A DNA stretch of 64,000 nt from Rhodovulum sulfidophilum (lineage in GTDB: Bacteria; Pseudomonadota; Alphaproteobacteria; Rhodobacterales; Rhodobacteraceae). The position numbers and the translations under genes are program-made. The DNA lies in the NCBI GenBank assembly GCA_003241785.1, contig QFPW01000004.1, positions 62,001 through 126,000 on the forward strand, in the 5' to 3' direction. The notes under the pieces are model-generated. The model ran no database searches. It had not been told where the DNA came from and worked only from the letters and a program-made list of their open reading frames with translations. Positions 53,906-62,705 of the stretch are shown here, in pieces; position 1 is the stretch's first letter, and each line of letters opens with the position of its first letter.

Positions 53906-55467
53906 GGGTTCCGGGGCTCCGTCTGGGCGTCGGGGGATTCGATCCAGCTCCGCAGCACGGCGGCGCTGTCCTCGCCGCGGCTCGCGATCACCTCGCGCAG
54001 CCGCTCGATCTTGGTCTGGGTCCGGGCGGGAAGGTCGAGCAGGTCGCCCTCCGGCCCGGCGAGCGCCGGCAACGCGCCGAAGCCCTCGGGCCCGGTCAGC
54101 GCGGCGAGCGCGGGGTCGGTCCGCCGGCTCAGCATCGGGCGGATCACGAAGAGGATGAGCGCCAGCACGATGAGCGCGAGCGCGCCGATCTGCGCGAGCC
54201 GCCCGGCCTCGCCGGCGAGAAAGCCCGCCTCGCGCTCGGCGAAGCCGCCGGTCTCCGGCGTCGGCTGGAAGCGCAGCGTCTCGAGCGTCACGGTGTCGCC
54301 GCGCGCGGCGTCGAAGCCGATCGCGGTCTGGACCAGCAGGCGCAGCGTGTCGAGCTCCTCGGGCGGCCGGGGCGACCAGGTGGGCGCGCCGTCCGGCCCG
54401 GGCTCGGTGATGCCGTCGACCATGACCGCGACGGAGACCCGCCGCACCTGGCCCGGCTGGATCACCCGCTCGCGCCGCGTCTCGGACATGTCGAAATTTT
54501 GCCGCTCGCGACTCTCGCTCGAATCGCGGCTGCTCTGGTTCTGGCCATTCGCGTCGCCGTCCGGCAGGTTGCTCGCCACGGTGACGCCCGGCGTCGAGCC
54601 GGTCGCCTTCTCGCTGCTCTGCTCGGTCTCCGAGCTGATCGCGGCGCGGCTCTCGGGGTCGATCACCCGTTCGGAGATCGTCTGGCGCTCCATGTCGGCG
54701 TCGACGTTCACCTCGACGATCGCGCGCCCCGGGCCGACGCGGGCCTCGAGCAGGCGCTGGATGTTGCGCCGCAGCGTCTCGGCCCGGTCCTCGGGCTTCG
54801 GGCTCGCCCCGGTCTCGGCCCCCTCCTCGGCGCCGGCGAGCACGACGCCGCGCTCGGCGTCGAGCACCGCGACGGCGTCGACCGGCAGGCCCGCGACCGC
54901 GGAGGCGACGAGATAGCGGACCGCCCGCGCGCGCTCCGGATCGAGCGCGCCGCGCGCCATGGTGACGGTGACCGAGGCCGCGCCCCGCGCCTCCCGCGCG
55001 AAGGGCTGGTTCACCGGATTGGCGAGATGCACCCGCGCCGCGCGGACGTCGGCCGCGGCGGTGATGGTGCGCGCGAGCTCGCCCTCCTTCGCGCGCCAGT
55101 AGGCGGCGTCGAACATCTGGCTGGTGGTGCCGAATCCCGAGAGCGTGTCGAGGATCTCGTAGCCCTTCTCGCCGTTCGCGGGCAGGCCGCGGGCGGCGAG
55201 ATCGAGCCTGAGCCGGTCGCGCGTCCCGGCCGCGACGTAGATCGCGGTGTCGCGCACCTGATAGGGCGTGCCCGAAGCCTCGAGCGCCGCGACCACCTCG
55301 CCCGCCGCCGCCGGGTCGAGCCCGGAATAGAGCAGCGCCATCTCGGGCCGATTCGCCGCGCGGGTGATGCCGAACACGGCGGCGGCGATCGCGACGAGGG
55401 CGAGCGCGCCGATGATCCGCCGCCGCGGATCGAGCCCCTGCCAGAAAGACCGGATCTGTCGCACCAC
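53902..55467 (-). CDS. fliF: Flagellar MS-ring protein FliF
   Basis: The MS-ring protein, 521 residues, inner membrane. Two transmembrane helices (about 17-38 IIGALALVAIAAAVFGITRA, and 430-450 IGALALIVLALILFVI) flank periplasmic ring-building motifs: MALLYSGLDPAAAGEVVAALEASGTPYQVRD, GYEILDTLSGFGTTSQMFDAAYWRAKEGELARTITA and AARVHLANP. A Ser/Asp/Arg-rich insertion (GDANGQNQSSRDSSESRERQ) lies near 310-330. The C-terminal segment LREVIASRGEDSAAVLRSWIES contacts FliG. First gene of the minus-strand operon fliF-fliH-fliN-[repeats]-fliP-fliG; divergent from fliL. Confidence 0.95.
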   Translation of the reverse strand: MVRQIRSFWQGLDPRRRIIGALALVAIAAAVFGITRAANRPEMALLYSGLDPAAAGEVVAALEASGTPYQVRDTAIYVAAGTRDRLRLDLAARGLPANGEKGYEILDTLSGFGTTSQMFDAAYWRAKEGELARTITAAADVRAARVHLANPVNQPFAREARGAASVTVTMARGALDPERARAVRYLVASAVAGLPVDAVAVLDAERGVVLAGAEEGAETGASPKPEDRAETLRRNIQRLLEARVGPGRAIVEVNVDADMERQTISERVIDPESRAAISSETEQSSEKATGSTPGVTVASNLPDGDANGQNQSSRDSSESRERQNFDMSETRRERVIQPGQVRRVSVAVMVDGITEPGPDGAPTWSPRPPEELDTLRLLVQTAIGFDAARGDTVTLETLRFQPTPETGGFAEREAGFLAGEAGRLAQIGALALIVLALILFVIRPMLSRRTDPALAALTGPEGFGALPALAGPEGDLLDLPARTQTKIERLREVIASRGEDSAAVLRSWIESPDAQTEPRNP

Positions 55468-55613
55468 AGCCCTCCGGGGCTCACGAAATCAATCGCGCGG
55501 CGCCCGATGACGCCGCCGTCGCGGGCATTTCGGCCGGTCAGGCTTAACATTCGGTTAGTGGTCGCCGCGCTATCCCGGTCGGCGTGAGAAGCGATCCCCG
55601 CGAGTTGCCGCCG

Positions 55614-56108
55614 ATGACCGAAGCCGCGCCCCCCGCCCCCGAAGCCGCGCCGAAGCGCCGGTCGAAAGGCCCGCTCGTCGGACTGCTGCTCGGCGTGGCG
55701 CTCGGCGCCGCGAGCTTCGGCGCGCTCCACGCGGGGCTGGTCGACCCGGCCGCCCTCCTCGGCGGCGCCCCCGCGCGCCACGGCGGCGAGGCGCGCGCGG
55801 CGGCCCCGGCCGATCTCTTCCTGCCGCTCGCCCCGATCATCGTCTCGCTCGCGCCCGGCGAGGGCGCGCGCCACCTGCGCTTCGCCGCGACGATCGAGGC
55901 CGCGCCCGGCGCGCTTCCCACCGTGGCCGCGGCGGAGCCCCGGATCGTCGACGTGCTGAACGGCTATCTGCGCGCGGTCGCGGTCGCCGAGCTCGAGGAT
56001 CCGGCCGCGATGCCCCGGCTGCGCGCGCAGATGCTGCGCCGGGTCCAGCTCGTCGGCGGCGGCGACGCGGCCCGCGACATCCTCATCACCGAATTCATCC
56101 TGAACTAG
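55614..56108 (+). CDS. fliL: Flagellar basal body-associated protein FliL
   Basis: A 164-residue inner-membrane protein that supports the stator. A short basic N-terminus, one helix (GPLVGLLLGVALGAASFGALHA) and a periplasmic domain (LFLPLAPIIVSLAPGEGARHLRFAATIEAAPGALPTVAAAEPRIVDVLNGYLRAVAVAELEDPAAMPRLRAQMLRRVQLVGGGDAARDILITEFILN), the family core. ATG 55614 is chosen over an in-frame GTG at 55584. First of the plus-strand motor operon; divergent from fliF. Confidence 0.88.
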   Translation: MTEAAPPAPEAAPKRRSKGPLVGLLLGVALGAASFGALHAGLVDPAALLGGAPARHGGEARAAAPADLFLPLAPIIVSLAPGEGARHLRFAATIEAAPGALPTVAAAEPRIVDVLNGYLRAVAVAELEDPAAMPRLRAQMLRRVQLVGGGDAARDILITEFILN

Positions 56109-56117
56109 GAGGCCCGC

Positions 56118-56537
56118 ATGGCCCTCATGACCGATGGGCTCCTGCTCGCGGCGACGCTCTTCGCCGGGGCCTATTGCTGGGTGCTCGCCCGCCGGGTCGA
56201 CGCGCTGCGCGATCTCGATCGCGGCCTCGGCGGCGCGATCGTGCGGCTGACCCGCCAGATCGAGCTCGCGCGCGCGACGCTCGACGAGGCCAGGGCGAGC
56301 ACGCGCGAGGGGCGGCAGGACCTCGCGCAGCTTTCGGCCCGCGCCGAGACCGCGGCGGGCCAGCTGCGCCTGCTGCTCGCGGCGGTCAACGATCCGAACG
56401 CCGACGCGGCGCGCGCGCCGGGCCCGGCGGAGCGGCGCGCGCCGGCCGCGCCGAGGCCCCGCGCGCCGCTGCGGCCCGACAAGGGCGAGGAGGAGATCCT
56501 CGCGACGCTCCGCGCCCTCGCGGGCGACCGGGACTGA
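56118..56537 (+). CDS. Motor-operon orphan membrane protein (possibly DUF6468)
   Basis: A 139-residue protein with an N-terminal membrane helix (LLLAATLFAGAYCWVLARRVDALRDLDRGLGGAIVRLTRQIELARATLDEARASTREGRQDLAQL) followed by a long coiled coil with repeated Arg/Glu/Ala, then a Pro/Arg-rich tail. Co-conserved with fliL and motE in alphaproteobacterial flagellar loci. 9 bases after fliL and 4 before the MotE-like gene. A stator or basal-body accessory role is inferred from position. Confidence 0.62.
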   Translation: MALMTDGLLLAATLFAGAYCWVLARRVDALRDLDRGLGGAIVRLTRQIELARATLDEARASTREGRQDLAQLSARAETAAGQLRLLLAAVNDPNADAARAPGPAERRAPAAPRPRAPLRPDKGEEEILATLRALAGDRD

Positions 56538-56541
56538 GGCG

Positions 56542-57093
56542 GTGGCCGAGGGGCGCAAGCGCGCCGCGCTGGGCGGCGTCTCGCTGATCGTGCTCTGCTT
56601 TCTCGGCTCGGCCGCGCTGCGCTTCGGCGAGAGCGGGCTCGCGGTCGCCGACGAGCTCGCCACCGACGCGCCGGCCGGGGCGCCCGGGACGAACGACGCG
56701 CTCCTCGCGGCGCTCCGCGCCCGCGAGGCCGAGCTCGACGCGCGCGACATGAAGCTCGCCACCCGCGCCCAGGCGCTCGGCGTCGCCGAGGCCAGGCTCG
56801 CCGAGCAGCTCGCCGCCTTCGAGAAGGCGCGCGGCCAGCTCGAGGCCACGCTCGCGCGCGCGGACAAGGCGACGGAGAAGGACATCGACCGGATGACGAC
56901 CGTCTACGAGAAGATGAAGCCCGCCGACGCGGCGCGGATCCTCGACAAGATGGACGTGGCCTTCGCCGCCGGCCTGCTCGCCCGGATGCGGCCCGAGAAC
57001 GCGGCGCGGGTGCTGGCCGGGATGAGCGCGGAATCGGCCTACGCCGTCACCGTCACGGTCGCGAGCCGCAACGCGCGCGCGCCGACCGAGTGA
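56542..57093 (+). CDS. MotE-family flagellar protein
   Basis: A 183-residue exported or membrane-anchored protein: helix at about 10-28 (LGGVSLIVLCFLGSAALRF), coiled coil (LAALRAREAELDARDMKLATRAQALGVAEARLAEQLAAFEKARGQLEATLARADKATEKDIDRMTTVYEKMKPADAARILDKMDVAFAAGLLARMRPENAARVLAGMSAESAYAVTVTVA). The last part is the MgtE_N/MotE fold. MotE is a periplasmic chaperone for MotC in rhizobia; here it lies beside motA. GTG start at 56542. Confidence 0.82.
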   Translation: MAEGRKRAALGGVSLIVLCFLGSAALRFGESGLAVADELATDAPAGAPGTNDALLAALRAREAELDARDMKLATRAQALGVAEARLAEQLAAFEKARGQLEATLARADKATEKDIDRMTTVYEKMKPADAARILDKMDVAFAAGLLARMRPENAARVLAGMSAESAYAVTVTVASRNARAPTE

Positions 57094-57188
57094 CCCGCCC
57101 CGCTTGAGCCTTTCTTAACTCCGGCCCCGCAGAGATGGGCCACGCGCCGCCGGGGGAGCGGCGCGCGCGACAACAGGGGCCGAGGGAC

Positions 57189-58052
57189 ATGATCGGAGTA
57201 GCCGGGATCTGCATCGTCTTCGCCATGGTCTTCGGCGGATATCTCCTGGCGGGCGGGCAGCTCGGCATCATCCTGCATTCGCTGCCGCATGAGATGATCA
57301 TCATCCTCGGCGCCGCGATCGGCGCCTTCGTGATCTCGAGCGACATGCGCACGATCAGGCATACGCTCGGCGACATCGCCAAGGTCTTCAAGGGCCCGCG
57401 CTGGCGACCGAGCGACTACCAGGACCTGCTCTGCCTGATGTTCCAGCTCATCCGGGCGCGCGCCAATCCGGTCGAGCTCGACGGCCATATCGAGGACCCC
57501 GGCGCCTCGGCGATCTTCAACGCCTATCCGCGCATCCTCGCCGACGCCGAGGCGGTCTCGCTCATCTGCGACACGCTGCGCTCGGCCTCGATGAACTACG
57601 ACGATCCGCACCAGGTCGAGGAGGTGCTGACCAAGCGCATCGAGACGAGCTACGAGAACGCGCAGCACTCGGCGCACGCGCTGCAGGCGATGGCCGACGG
57701 CCTGCCCGCGCTCGGCATCGTCGCCGCCGTGCTCGGCGTGATCAAGACCATGGCCTCGATCGACCAGCCGCCGGCGGTGCTCGGCAAGATGATCGGCGGC
57801 GCGCTCGTCGGCACCTTCATGGGCGTCTTCCTCGCCTATGGCATCGTCGGCCCCTTCGCCGCGCGGGTGAAGGCGGTGATCGACGCCGACCAGACCTTCT
57901 ACAACCTGATCCGCGAGGTGATGGTCGCGGCGCTGCACAACCACGCCGCCAACGTCTGCGTCGAGGTCGGGCGGCAGAACACCCCCGCCGCGGTGCGCCC
58001 GAGCTACAACGAGCTCGAAGGCGCGCTCCGCGCCGCGAAACAGGCGGCGTGA
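57189..58052 (+). CDS. motA: Flagellar motor stator protein MotA
   Basis: A proton-channel stator subunit of 287 residues with four helices: GICIVFAMVFGGYLLAGGQLGIILHSLPHEMIIILGAAIGAFVI, a cytoplasmic domain (IRHTLGDIAKVFKGPRW, torque-generating region with MRTIRHT), and the C-terminal pair around ALGIVAAVLGVIKTMASIDQPPAVLGKMIGGALVGTFMGVFLAYGIVGPFAARVKAVIDADQTFYNLIREVMVAALHNHAANVCVEVGRQNTPAAVRPSYNELE. motB is not in this window and is expected elsewhere. ATG 57189. Confidence 0.94.
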   Translation: MIGVAGICIVFAMVFGGYLLAGGQLGIILHSLPHEMIIILGAAIGAFVISSDMRTIRHTLGDIAKVFKGPRWRPSDYQDLLCLMFQLIRARANPVELDGHIEDPGASAIFNAYPRILADAEAVSLICDTLRSASMNYDDPHQVEEVLTKRIETSYENAQHSAHALQAMADGLPALGIVAAVLGVIKTMASIDQPPAVLGKMIGGALVGTFMGVFLAYGIVGPFAARVKAVIDADQTFYNLIREVMVAALHNHAANVCVEVGRQNTPAAVRPSYNELEGALRAAKQAA

Positions 58053-60001
58053 TGCCGCGCCGGTCCCGGGCGGGCGGCGCGCTGCTGGCGGCGGGCCTCC
58101 TCGCCGCGACCGCGGGCGCGGCCTGGCCGCAGGCCCCGGCGATCCGGGGCGGCGAGCACGGCGATTTCTCCCGCCTCGTGCTGCCGGTCGCCGCGGCGGC
58201 GGCCTTCACGCTCCGCGTCGAGGGCCGGGGCGCGACGCTGGCCTTCCCCGGCCGCGACCTCCGCTTCGACACCGCGCGGACCTTCGACCGGCTGCCCCGG
58301 ACCCGGATCACCGGCGTCGCCGTCGCTCCCGCGCCCGGCGGCACCGAGGTGACGGTGACGCTCGGCTGCGACTGCGCGGTGAGCGCGACGCGGGTCGGCG
58401 GCGGGTTCATCGCGCTCGACGTCGCCCCGGCCGCCGGCCCGGCGATCCCGCCGCCCCGCTCGCGCGCCGCGGCGCGCGAGGCCCGGGAGGCGCGCGAGGC
58501 CCGGGTGGTCGCGAGCGCGGAATCCGCGCTGCTGCGCCAGCTCGCCCACGCGGCGGACCAGGGCGTGGTCGAGCTCGCCGCGCCCCCCTCCGCCGACGCC
58601 GAGCCGCCCGACGCCCGGCTCCCGCTTCCCCGCCACGCGCAGATCGCGGCGACCACGGTCTACGACCGCGACCGGCCGGAGCCCCCGGCCGCGCCGCCCG
58701 GCTGCCTGCCGGAGGCGCGGCTCGACCTCGCGGCCTGGGCCCGGCCCGGCCTCGGCTTTCCCGAGCAGCGCGCCGCCGCCGAGGCGGCGCTCCTGACCGA
58801 ATTCGACGCAGCCGATCCCGGCGCGCTCGCGGATCTCGTCCGGCTCGACCTCCGCTTCGGCCTCGGCGCCGAGGCGCTGGGCCTGCTCGCCGCCTTCCCC
58901 GCCGGCTTTCCCGACCGCGCCCTGCTCGCCGATCTCGCGCGCGTGCTCGACGACCGCCCGGCCGCGGCCGCCGGCCCGCTGCTGACGCCCGCGGCCTGCC
59001 CCGGCGCGCACGGGCTCTGGCAGCTCCTCGCCGGAGCGCCCGGGTCCCGCGACGGGCTCGACACCGCCTTCGCCGCGCTGCCGCCCGATCTGCGGGCCCG
59101 GCTCGGCCTCCCGCTCGTCACGCGGTTGCTCGGCCGGGGCGCGGTCGAGGCGGCGGCGCGGATCCAGGCGCTGGCGCTCCGCGCCGGCGATCCCGAAACC
59201 CCGGATCTCGCCTTCGCGGCCGCCGAGCTTCTCGCCGCCGAGCGCCGGCCGAGCGAGGCCGCGGTCCGCTTCCGCGCCGTGGCGGCGGGGAACACGCCGC
59301 GCGCGACGGCGGCCCTGATCCGGACCGCGCGGATCGCGCTCGCGACCGGCGCGCCGACCCCGGAGCTCGCGACCGACCTCGCGATCGCCGCGCATCTCGC
59401 CCGGGGCCGGCCGGAGCGGCCCGAGCTCCTCGCCCTCGCGGCGGCGACCCGGGGCGCGAGCGGCGATCCCAAGGGCGCGCTCGCCGCGCTCGCCCAGGCG
59501 CGCGCCGCTTTCCCCGCCGAGGCGCCGCGCTTCGCCGCGGCGGCGACCGCGCTGCTCGCGGCGGGGGCTCCGACCGGCGGCGGCGACTGGGCCGGCCGCG
59601 TCCTCGCGCATCGCGACCTGCTTGATCCGGCGCGCGCGCTCGATCCCGCGCGCGCGACGATCGCGGCGCGGCTGCTCGCGCTCGGCTTGCCCGCGGCCGC
59701 GCGCGACCTCCTGGCGCCGCGCCTGACCGGCGCCCCCGAGGCCGGACCCTGGCTGATCGTCGCCGAGGCCGAGCTTCGGCTCGGCCACCCCGCGACGGCG
59801 ACCGCGCTGACCGAAGCGCTCGGCCCGGCCGCGCCGGTCGCGCGCCGCCCCGATTCCGCCGAGGCCGCCCTCGCCGCCCCGCCCCCCGCGCCCGCGCGCC
59901 CCAGCCTCGGCGCCGCGCGCGCCCTGCTCGCCACCGGCCCCGCGGTGGCCGGGTTCATCGAAGACCTGATCGCGGCGGGGGATCCCGACGCCCAGGACTG
60001 A
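58052..60001 (+). CDS. Large exported repeat-rich protein at the end of the motor operon
   Basis: A 649-residue protein with a signal peptide (GGALLAAGLLAATAGAAWPQA). The first about 145 residues look like beta-strand, AMIN-like sequence (DFSRLVLPVAAAAAFTLRVEGRGATLAFPGRDLRFDTARTFDRLPRTRITGVAVAPAPGGTEVTVTLGCDCAVSATRVGGGFIALDV); the remainder is Ala/Leu/Arg-rich tandem helical sequence resembling degenerate TPR units (e.g. ALIRTARIALATGAPTPELATDLAIAAHLARGRPERPELLALAAATRGASGDPKGALAALAQA). No enzyme motif. Its ATG overlaps the motA stop (TGATG), implying a flagellar role. Unnamed; long GC-driven composition makes homology search by eye unreliable. Confidence 0.7.
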   Translation: MPRRSRAGGALLAAGLLAATAGAAWPQAPAIRGGEHGDFSRLVLPVAAAAAFTLRVEGRGATLAFPGRDLRFDTARTFDRLPRTRITGVAVAPAPGGTEVTVTLGCDCAVSATRVGGGFIALDVAPAAGPAIPPPRSRAAAREAREAREARVVASAESALLRQLAHAADQGVVELAAPPSADAEPPDARLPLPRHAQIAATTVYDRDRPEPPAAPPGCLPEARLDLAAWARPGLGFPEQRAAAEAALLTEFDAADPGALADLVRLDLRFGLGAEALGLLAAFPAGFPDRALLADLARVLDDRPAAAAGPLLTPAACPGAHGLWQLLAGAPGSRDGLDTAFAALPPDLRARLGLPLVTRLLGRGAVEAAARIQALALRAGDPETPDLAFAAAELLAAERRPSEAAVRFRAVAAGNTPRATAALIRTARIALATGAPTPELATDLAIAAHLARGRPERPELLALAAATRGASGDPKGALAALAQARAAFPAEAPRFAAAATALLAAGAPTGGGDWAGRVLAHRDLLDPARALDPARATIAARLLALGLPAAARDLLAPRLTGAPEAGPWLIVAEAELRLGHPATATALTEALGPAAPVARRPDSAEAALAAPPPAPARPSLGAARALLATGPAVAGFIEDLIAAGDPDAQD

Positions 60002-60246
60002 GGCCGCCCGTTGGCGCCGGCCTCCGGCCGTCCCCGCCCGCCGGCGGTGGCGCCGCGCCCGGCGTCCCGCCCCTGGCGACGGAGCACCCGCGGCGCGCTC
60101 CAAGACCTTCGCCCGTGGCGGGTGCCAACTTCGGGCGGAGCGCCTCATCGCACCCCGAGCCCCCGTGAGGGCCTCCGGGCACTCCCCCGGCGGCTCGCTT
60201 CTGCCATGGTTCATACGGCCTGGAAATCTATCGGGCAGTCCGCGCA

Positions 60247-60347
60247 GGGCCCATCGGGCCCGAAGCGAGGGGCCCCGCCAACAGGCGGGGAGAAACCTTC
60301 CCTCGCGGCCAACGGGCCGCTCCGCCGAGCCCGCCCATCGGGCGGGC
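60247..60347. repeat. Array of four perfect hairpins in the 60.0-60.4 kb gap
   Basis: In the gene-free stretch 60002-60439 four perfect palindromes follow one another: GGGCCC-ATC-GGGCCC (60247-60261), CCCCGCC-AACA-GGCGGGG (60273-60290), GCGGCC-AACG-GGCCGC (60305-60320), GCCCGCCC-ATC-GGGCGGGC (60329-60347). Stem lengths 6-8 bp, loops of 3-4 bases beginning A. Could be a structured RNA or a stacked terminator for the motor operon; no coding frame with convincing sequence is visible. Confidence 0.75.
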
Positions 60348-60439
60348 GCGCCCTTCGACGGCCGCTCGGATTGCGCCGCCGCGCCTGAGCGGCTACATCC
60401 CTCGAACCCGCGACTCTCGCCTTCGAAGGATCACGCCCC

Positions 60440-62107
60440 ATGGCAACGCCGCAATACGTCTACCACACGGACGGGCTCACCAAGGCCTATGCCGGCGGCA
60501 AGAAGGTGTTCGAGAACATCCGCCTCTCCTTCCTGCCCGGCGTCAAGATCGGCGTCGTCGGCGTCAACGGCTCGGGCAAGTCCTCGCTGCTCCGGATCAT
60601 GGCGGGCCAGGACAAGGATTTCCAGGGCGAGGCCTGGGCCGCGAAGGGCGTGAATGTCGGCTACCTGTCGCAGGAGCCCGAACTCGATCCCGCGCTCAAC
60701 GTGCGCGGCAACGTGATGGAGGGCGTCGCCGCGAAGCGCGCGCTGCTCGACCGCTACAACGAGGTCGCGATGCAGGTCGCCGAGGATTACTCGGACGAGC
60801 TGATGGAGGAGATGACCGCCCTCCAGGACCAGATCGACGCGCAGAACCTCTGGGACCTCGACAGCCAGGTCGACATCGCGATGGAGGCGCTGCGCTGCCC
60901 GCCCGACGACGCCTCGGTCGACACGCTCTCTGGCGGCGAGCGGCGGCGCGTGGCGCTCTGCAAGCTGCTGCTCGAGGCGCCGGACATGCTGCTCCTCGAC
61001 GAGCCGACCAACCATCTCGACGCCGAGACCATCGCCTGGCTGCAGAAGCACCTGATCGAATACAAGGGCACGATCCTCGTCGTGACCCACGACCGCTACT
61101 TCCTCGACGACATCACCTCCTGGATCCTCGAGCTCGACCGCGGCCGCGGCATCCCCTACGAGGGCAACTACTCGTCCTGGCTCGAGCAGAAGGCCAAGCG
61201 CCTGCTGCAGGAGGCCCGCGAGGACAAGTCGCGCCAGCAGACCCTGACGCGCGAGCTCGAATGGATCCGCCAGGGCGCCAAGGCCCGGCAGGCCAAGCAG
61301 AAGGCGCGCATCAACGCCTATAACGAGCTGGCGTCGAAATCCGAGCGCGAGAAGATCACCACCGCCCAGATCGTCATTCCGAACGGGCCGCGGCTCGGCA
61401 ACCGGGTGATCGAGGTCGAGGGGATCAGGAAGGCCTTCGGCGAGAACCTCTTGATCGACGGGCTCGATTTCGCGCTGCCGCCGGGCGGCATCGTCGGCGT
61501 GATCGGGCCGAACGGCGCCGGCAAGTCGACGCTGTTCCGGATGCTGACCGGCCAGGAGCAGCCCGACGAGGGCACGATCCATTTCGGCGAATCCGTGAAG
61601 CTCTCTTACGTCGACCAGTCGCGCGACACGCTCGCCGACGACAAGACGGTCTGGGAGGAGATCTCCGACGGGCTCGACATCATCAAGCTCGGCGACGCGG
61701 AGGTGATGAGCCGCGCCTATTGCGGCGCCTTCAACTTCAAGGGCTCCGACCAGCAGAAGAAGGTCGGCATGCTCTCGGGCGGCGAGCGCAACCGCGTCCA
61801 TCTCGCGAAGCTCCTGCGCGCAGGCGGCAACGTGCTGCTGCTCGACGAGCCGACCAACGACCTCGACGTCGAGACGCTGCGCGCGCTCGAGGACGCGCTG
61901 GTCGACTTCGCCGGCTGCGCGGTGGTCATCTCGCACGACCGCTTCTTCCTCGACCGCATCTGCACCCACATGCTCGCCTTCGAGGGCGAGGGCCACGTGG
62001 AATGGTTCGAGGGCAATTTCGAGGACTACGAGGCCGACAAGATCCGCAGGCTCGGCCCCGACGCGGTGGAGCCGAAGCGGATCAAGTACAAGAAGTTCGC
62101 GCGGTAG
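60440..62107 (+). CDS. ettA: Energy-dependent translational throttle protein EttA
   Basis: An ABC-F ATPase of 555 residues that acts at the ribosomal E site. Two nucleotide-binding domains: VGVNGSGKSSLL, LSGGERRRVALC, LLLDEPTNHLDA; then PNGAGKSTLFRML, LSGGERNRVHLAKLL and LLLDEPTNDLDV. The arm region (AAKRALLDRYNEVAMQVAEDYSDELMEEMTALQDQIDAQNLWDLDSQV) and interdomain linker (YSSWLEQKAKRLLQEAREDKSRQQTLTRELEWIRQGAKARQAKQKARINAYNEL) are EttA-type. Its TAG stop is the TAG of a REP element (62104-62127). Confidence 0.95.
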   Translation: MATPQYVYHTDGLTKAYAGGKKVFENIRLSFLPGVKIGVVGVNGSGKSSLLRIMAGQDKDFQGEAWAAKGVNVGYLSQEPELDPALNVRGNVMEGVAAKRALLDRYNEVAMQVAEDYSDELMEEMTALQDQIDAQNLWDLDSQVDIAMEALRCPPDDASVDTLSGGERRRVALCKLLLEAPDMLLLDEPTNHLDAETIAWLQKHLIEYKGTILVVTHDRYFLDDITSWILELDRGRGIPYEGNYSSWLEQKAKRLLQEAREDKSRQQTLTRELEWIRQGAKARQAKQKARINAYNELASKSEREKITTAQIVIPNGPRLGNRVIEVEGIRKAFGENLLIDGLDFALPPGGIVGVIGPNGAGKSTLFRMLTGQEQPDEGTIHFGESVKLSYVDQSRDTLADDKTVWEEISDGLDIIKLGDAEVMSRAYCGAFNFKGSDQQKKVGMLSGGERNRVHLAKLLRAGGNVLLLDEPTNDLDVETLRALEDALVDFAGCAVVISHDRFFLDRICTHMLAFEGEGHVEWFEGNFEDYEADKIRRLGPDAVEPKRIKYKKFAR

Positions 62108-62166
62108 GGTGGGCGATTCCGCCCACCATCCAACGTGAGCAAGGTGGGCGGAATCGCCCACCCTAC
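62104..62166. repeat. Inverted pair of family-1 REPs between ettA and the RAYT gene
   Basis: 62104-62127 (+) and 62143-62166 (-), separated by 15 bases; both full consensus. The plus copy supplies the ettA stop codon (TAG, 62105-62107) and the minus copy the RAYT stop codon (TAG on the minus strand, 62163-62165). Confidence 0.93.
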
Positions 62167-62666
62167 GGCCCTCCGGCCCAGTCCTCCGGCACGAGTCCTA
62201 GCCGCGCGTCGCGGTGAAAGGATGAATGCGGCCAGTCGCGCACCCTTGTCACGAGGCCGTGTCGCACCGGGTTGAGCCAGCAGTATTCCACGTGCCGACG
62301 CATGTCCTCGGGGCCGCGGATCATGTGTTCCCAGTACCGCCGCTGCCAGAGACCACGTTCGCGTTTCGCGATCTGACTTTGAGTCCGGCGCCACTCCCCG
62401 CCCAGGGCGCGGGAGAACCGCGCCTTGAGCTTCCACCAGCGGATCGGGAAATCGGCGTCGCCTTCGGGGAGAGCCCAGACCGCGTGCAGATGATCCGGCA
62501 GGACGACCATCGCGCGGACCTCGACGGGATGCTCGCGCAGCGTGGCGGCGAAGGCTGACCGGAGCCTGTCGATTTCCTCGACCAGGACCCGCGAGTGGCG
62601 GTCGGCCAAGGCGACCGTGAAGAAGTAGGCGGCTCCCGGGACGCGCGCGCGACGGTAATTCGACAT
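62163..62666 (-). CDS. REP-associated tyrosine transposase (RAYT, IS200-like Y1 family)
   Basis: A 167-residue single-domain Y1 nuclease. Fold elements: YRRARVPGAAYFFTVALADR (strand 1), the HUH-type metal motif VVLPDHLHAVW (H59, H61), WWKLKARFSRAL, LWQRRYWEHMIRGPEDMRRHVEYCWLNPVRHGL with the candidate catalytic Tyr (Y128) in the Y-x3-NPVR motif, and a C-terminal WPHSSFHRDARLGLVPEDWAG. RAYTs are domesticated relatives of IS200/IS605 transposases that cleave at REP elements and are linked to their spread. The REPs on both sides (62104-62166 and 62706-62793) carry the GTAG tetranucleotide expected for such enzymes. The start is ATG 62666. Confidence 0.92.
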   Translation of the reverse strand: MSNYRRARVPGAAYFFTVALADRHSRVLVEEIDRLRSAFAATLREHPVEVRAMVVLPDHLHAVWALPEGDADFPIRWWKLKARFSRALGGEWRRTQSQIAKRERGLWQRRYWEHMIRGPEDMRRHVEYCWLNPVRHGLVTRVRDWPHSSFHRDARLGLVPEDWAGGP

Positions 62667-62705
62667 CTCCGAAGCATGGACGTCGCGAATGAACGCGGCG
62701 TGAAC

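Noticed and set aside
60002..60439. Small open frames in the gap before ettA
   Set aside because: They encode Arg/Pro/Gly-rich sequence typical of noncoding GC-rich DNA and lack a convincing ribosome site; the region is better explained by the hairpin array.
62163..62666. Full IS200/IS605 insertion sequence
   Set aside because: There is no accessory tnpB and no IS200-type left and right ends; the flanking palindromes are dispersed REPs, so RAYT is the better call.
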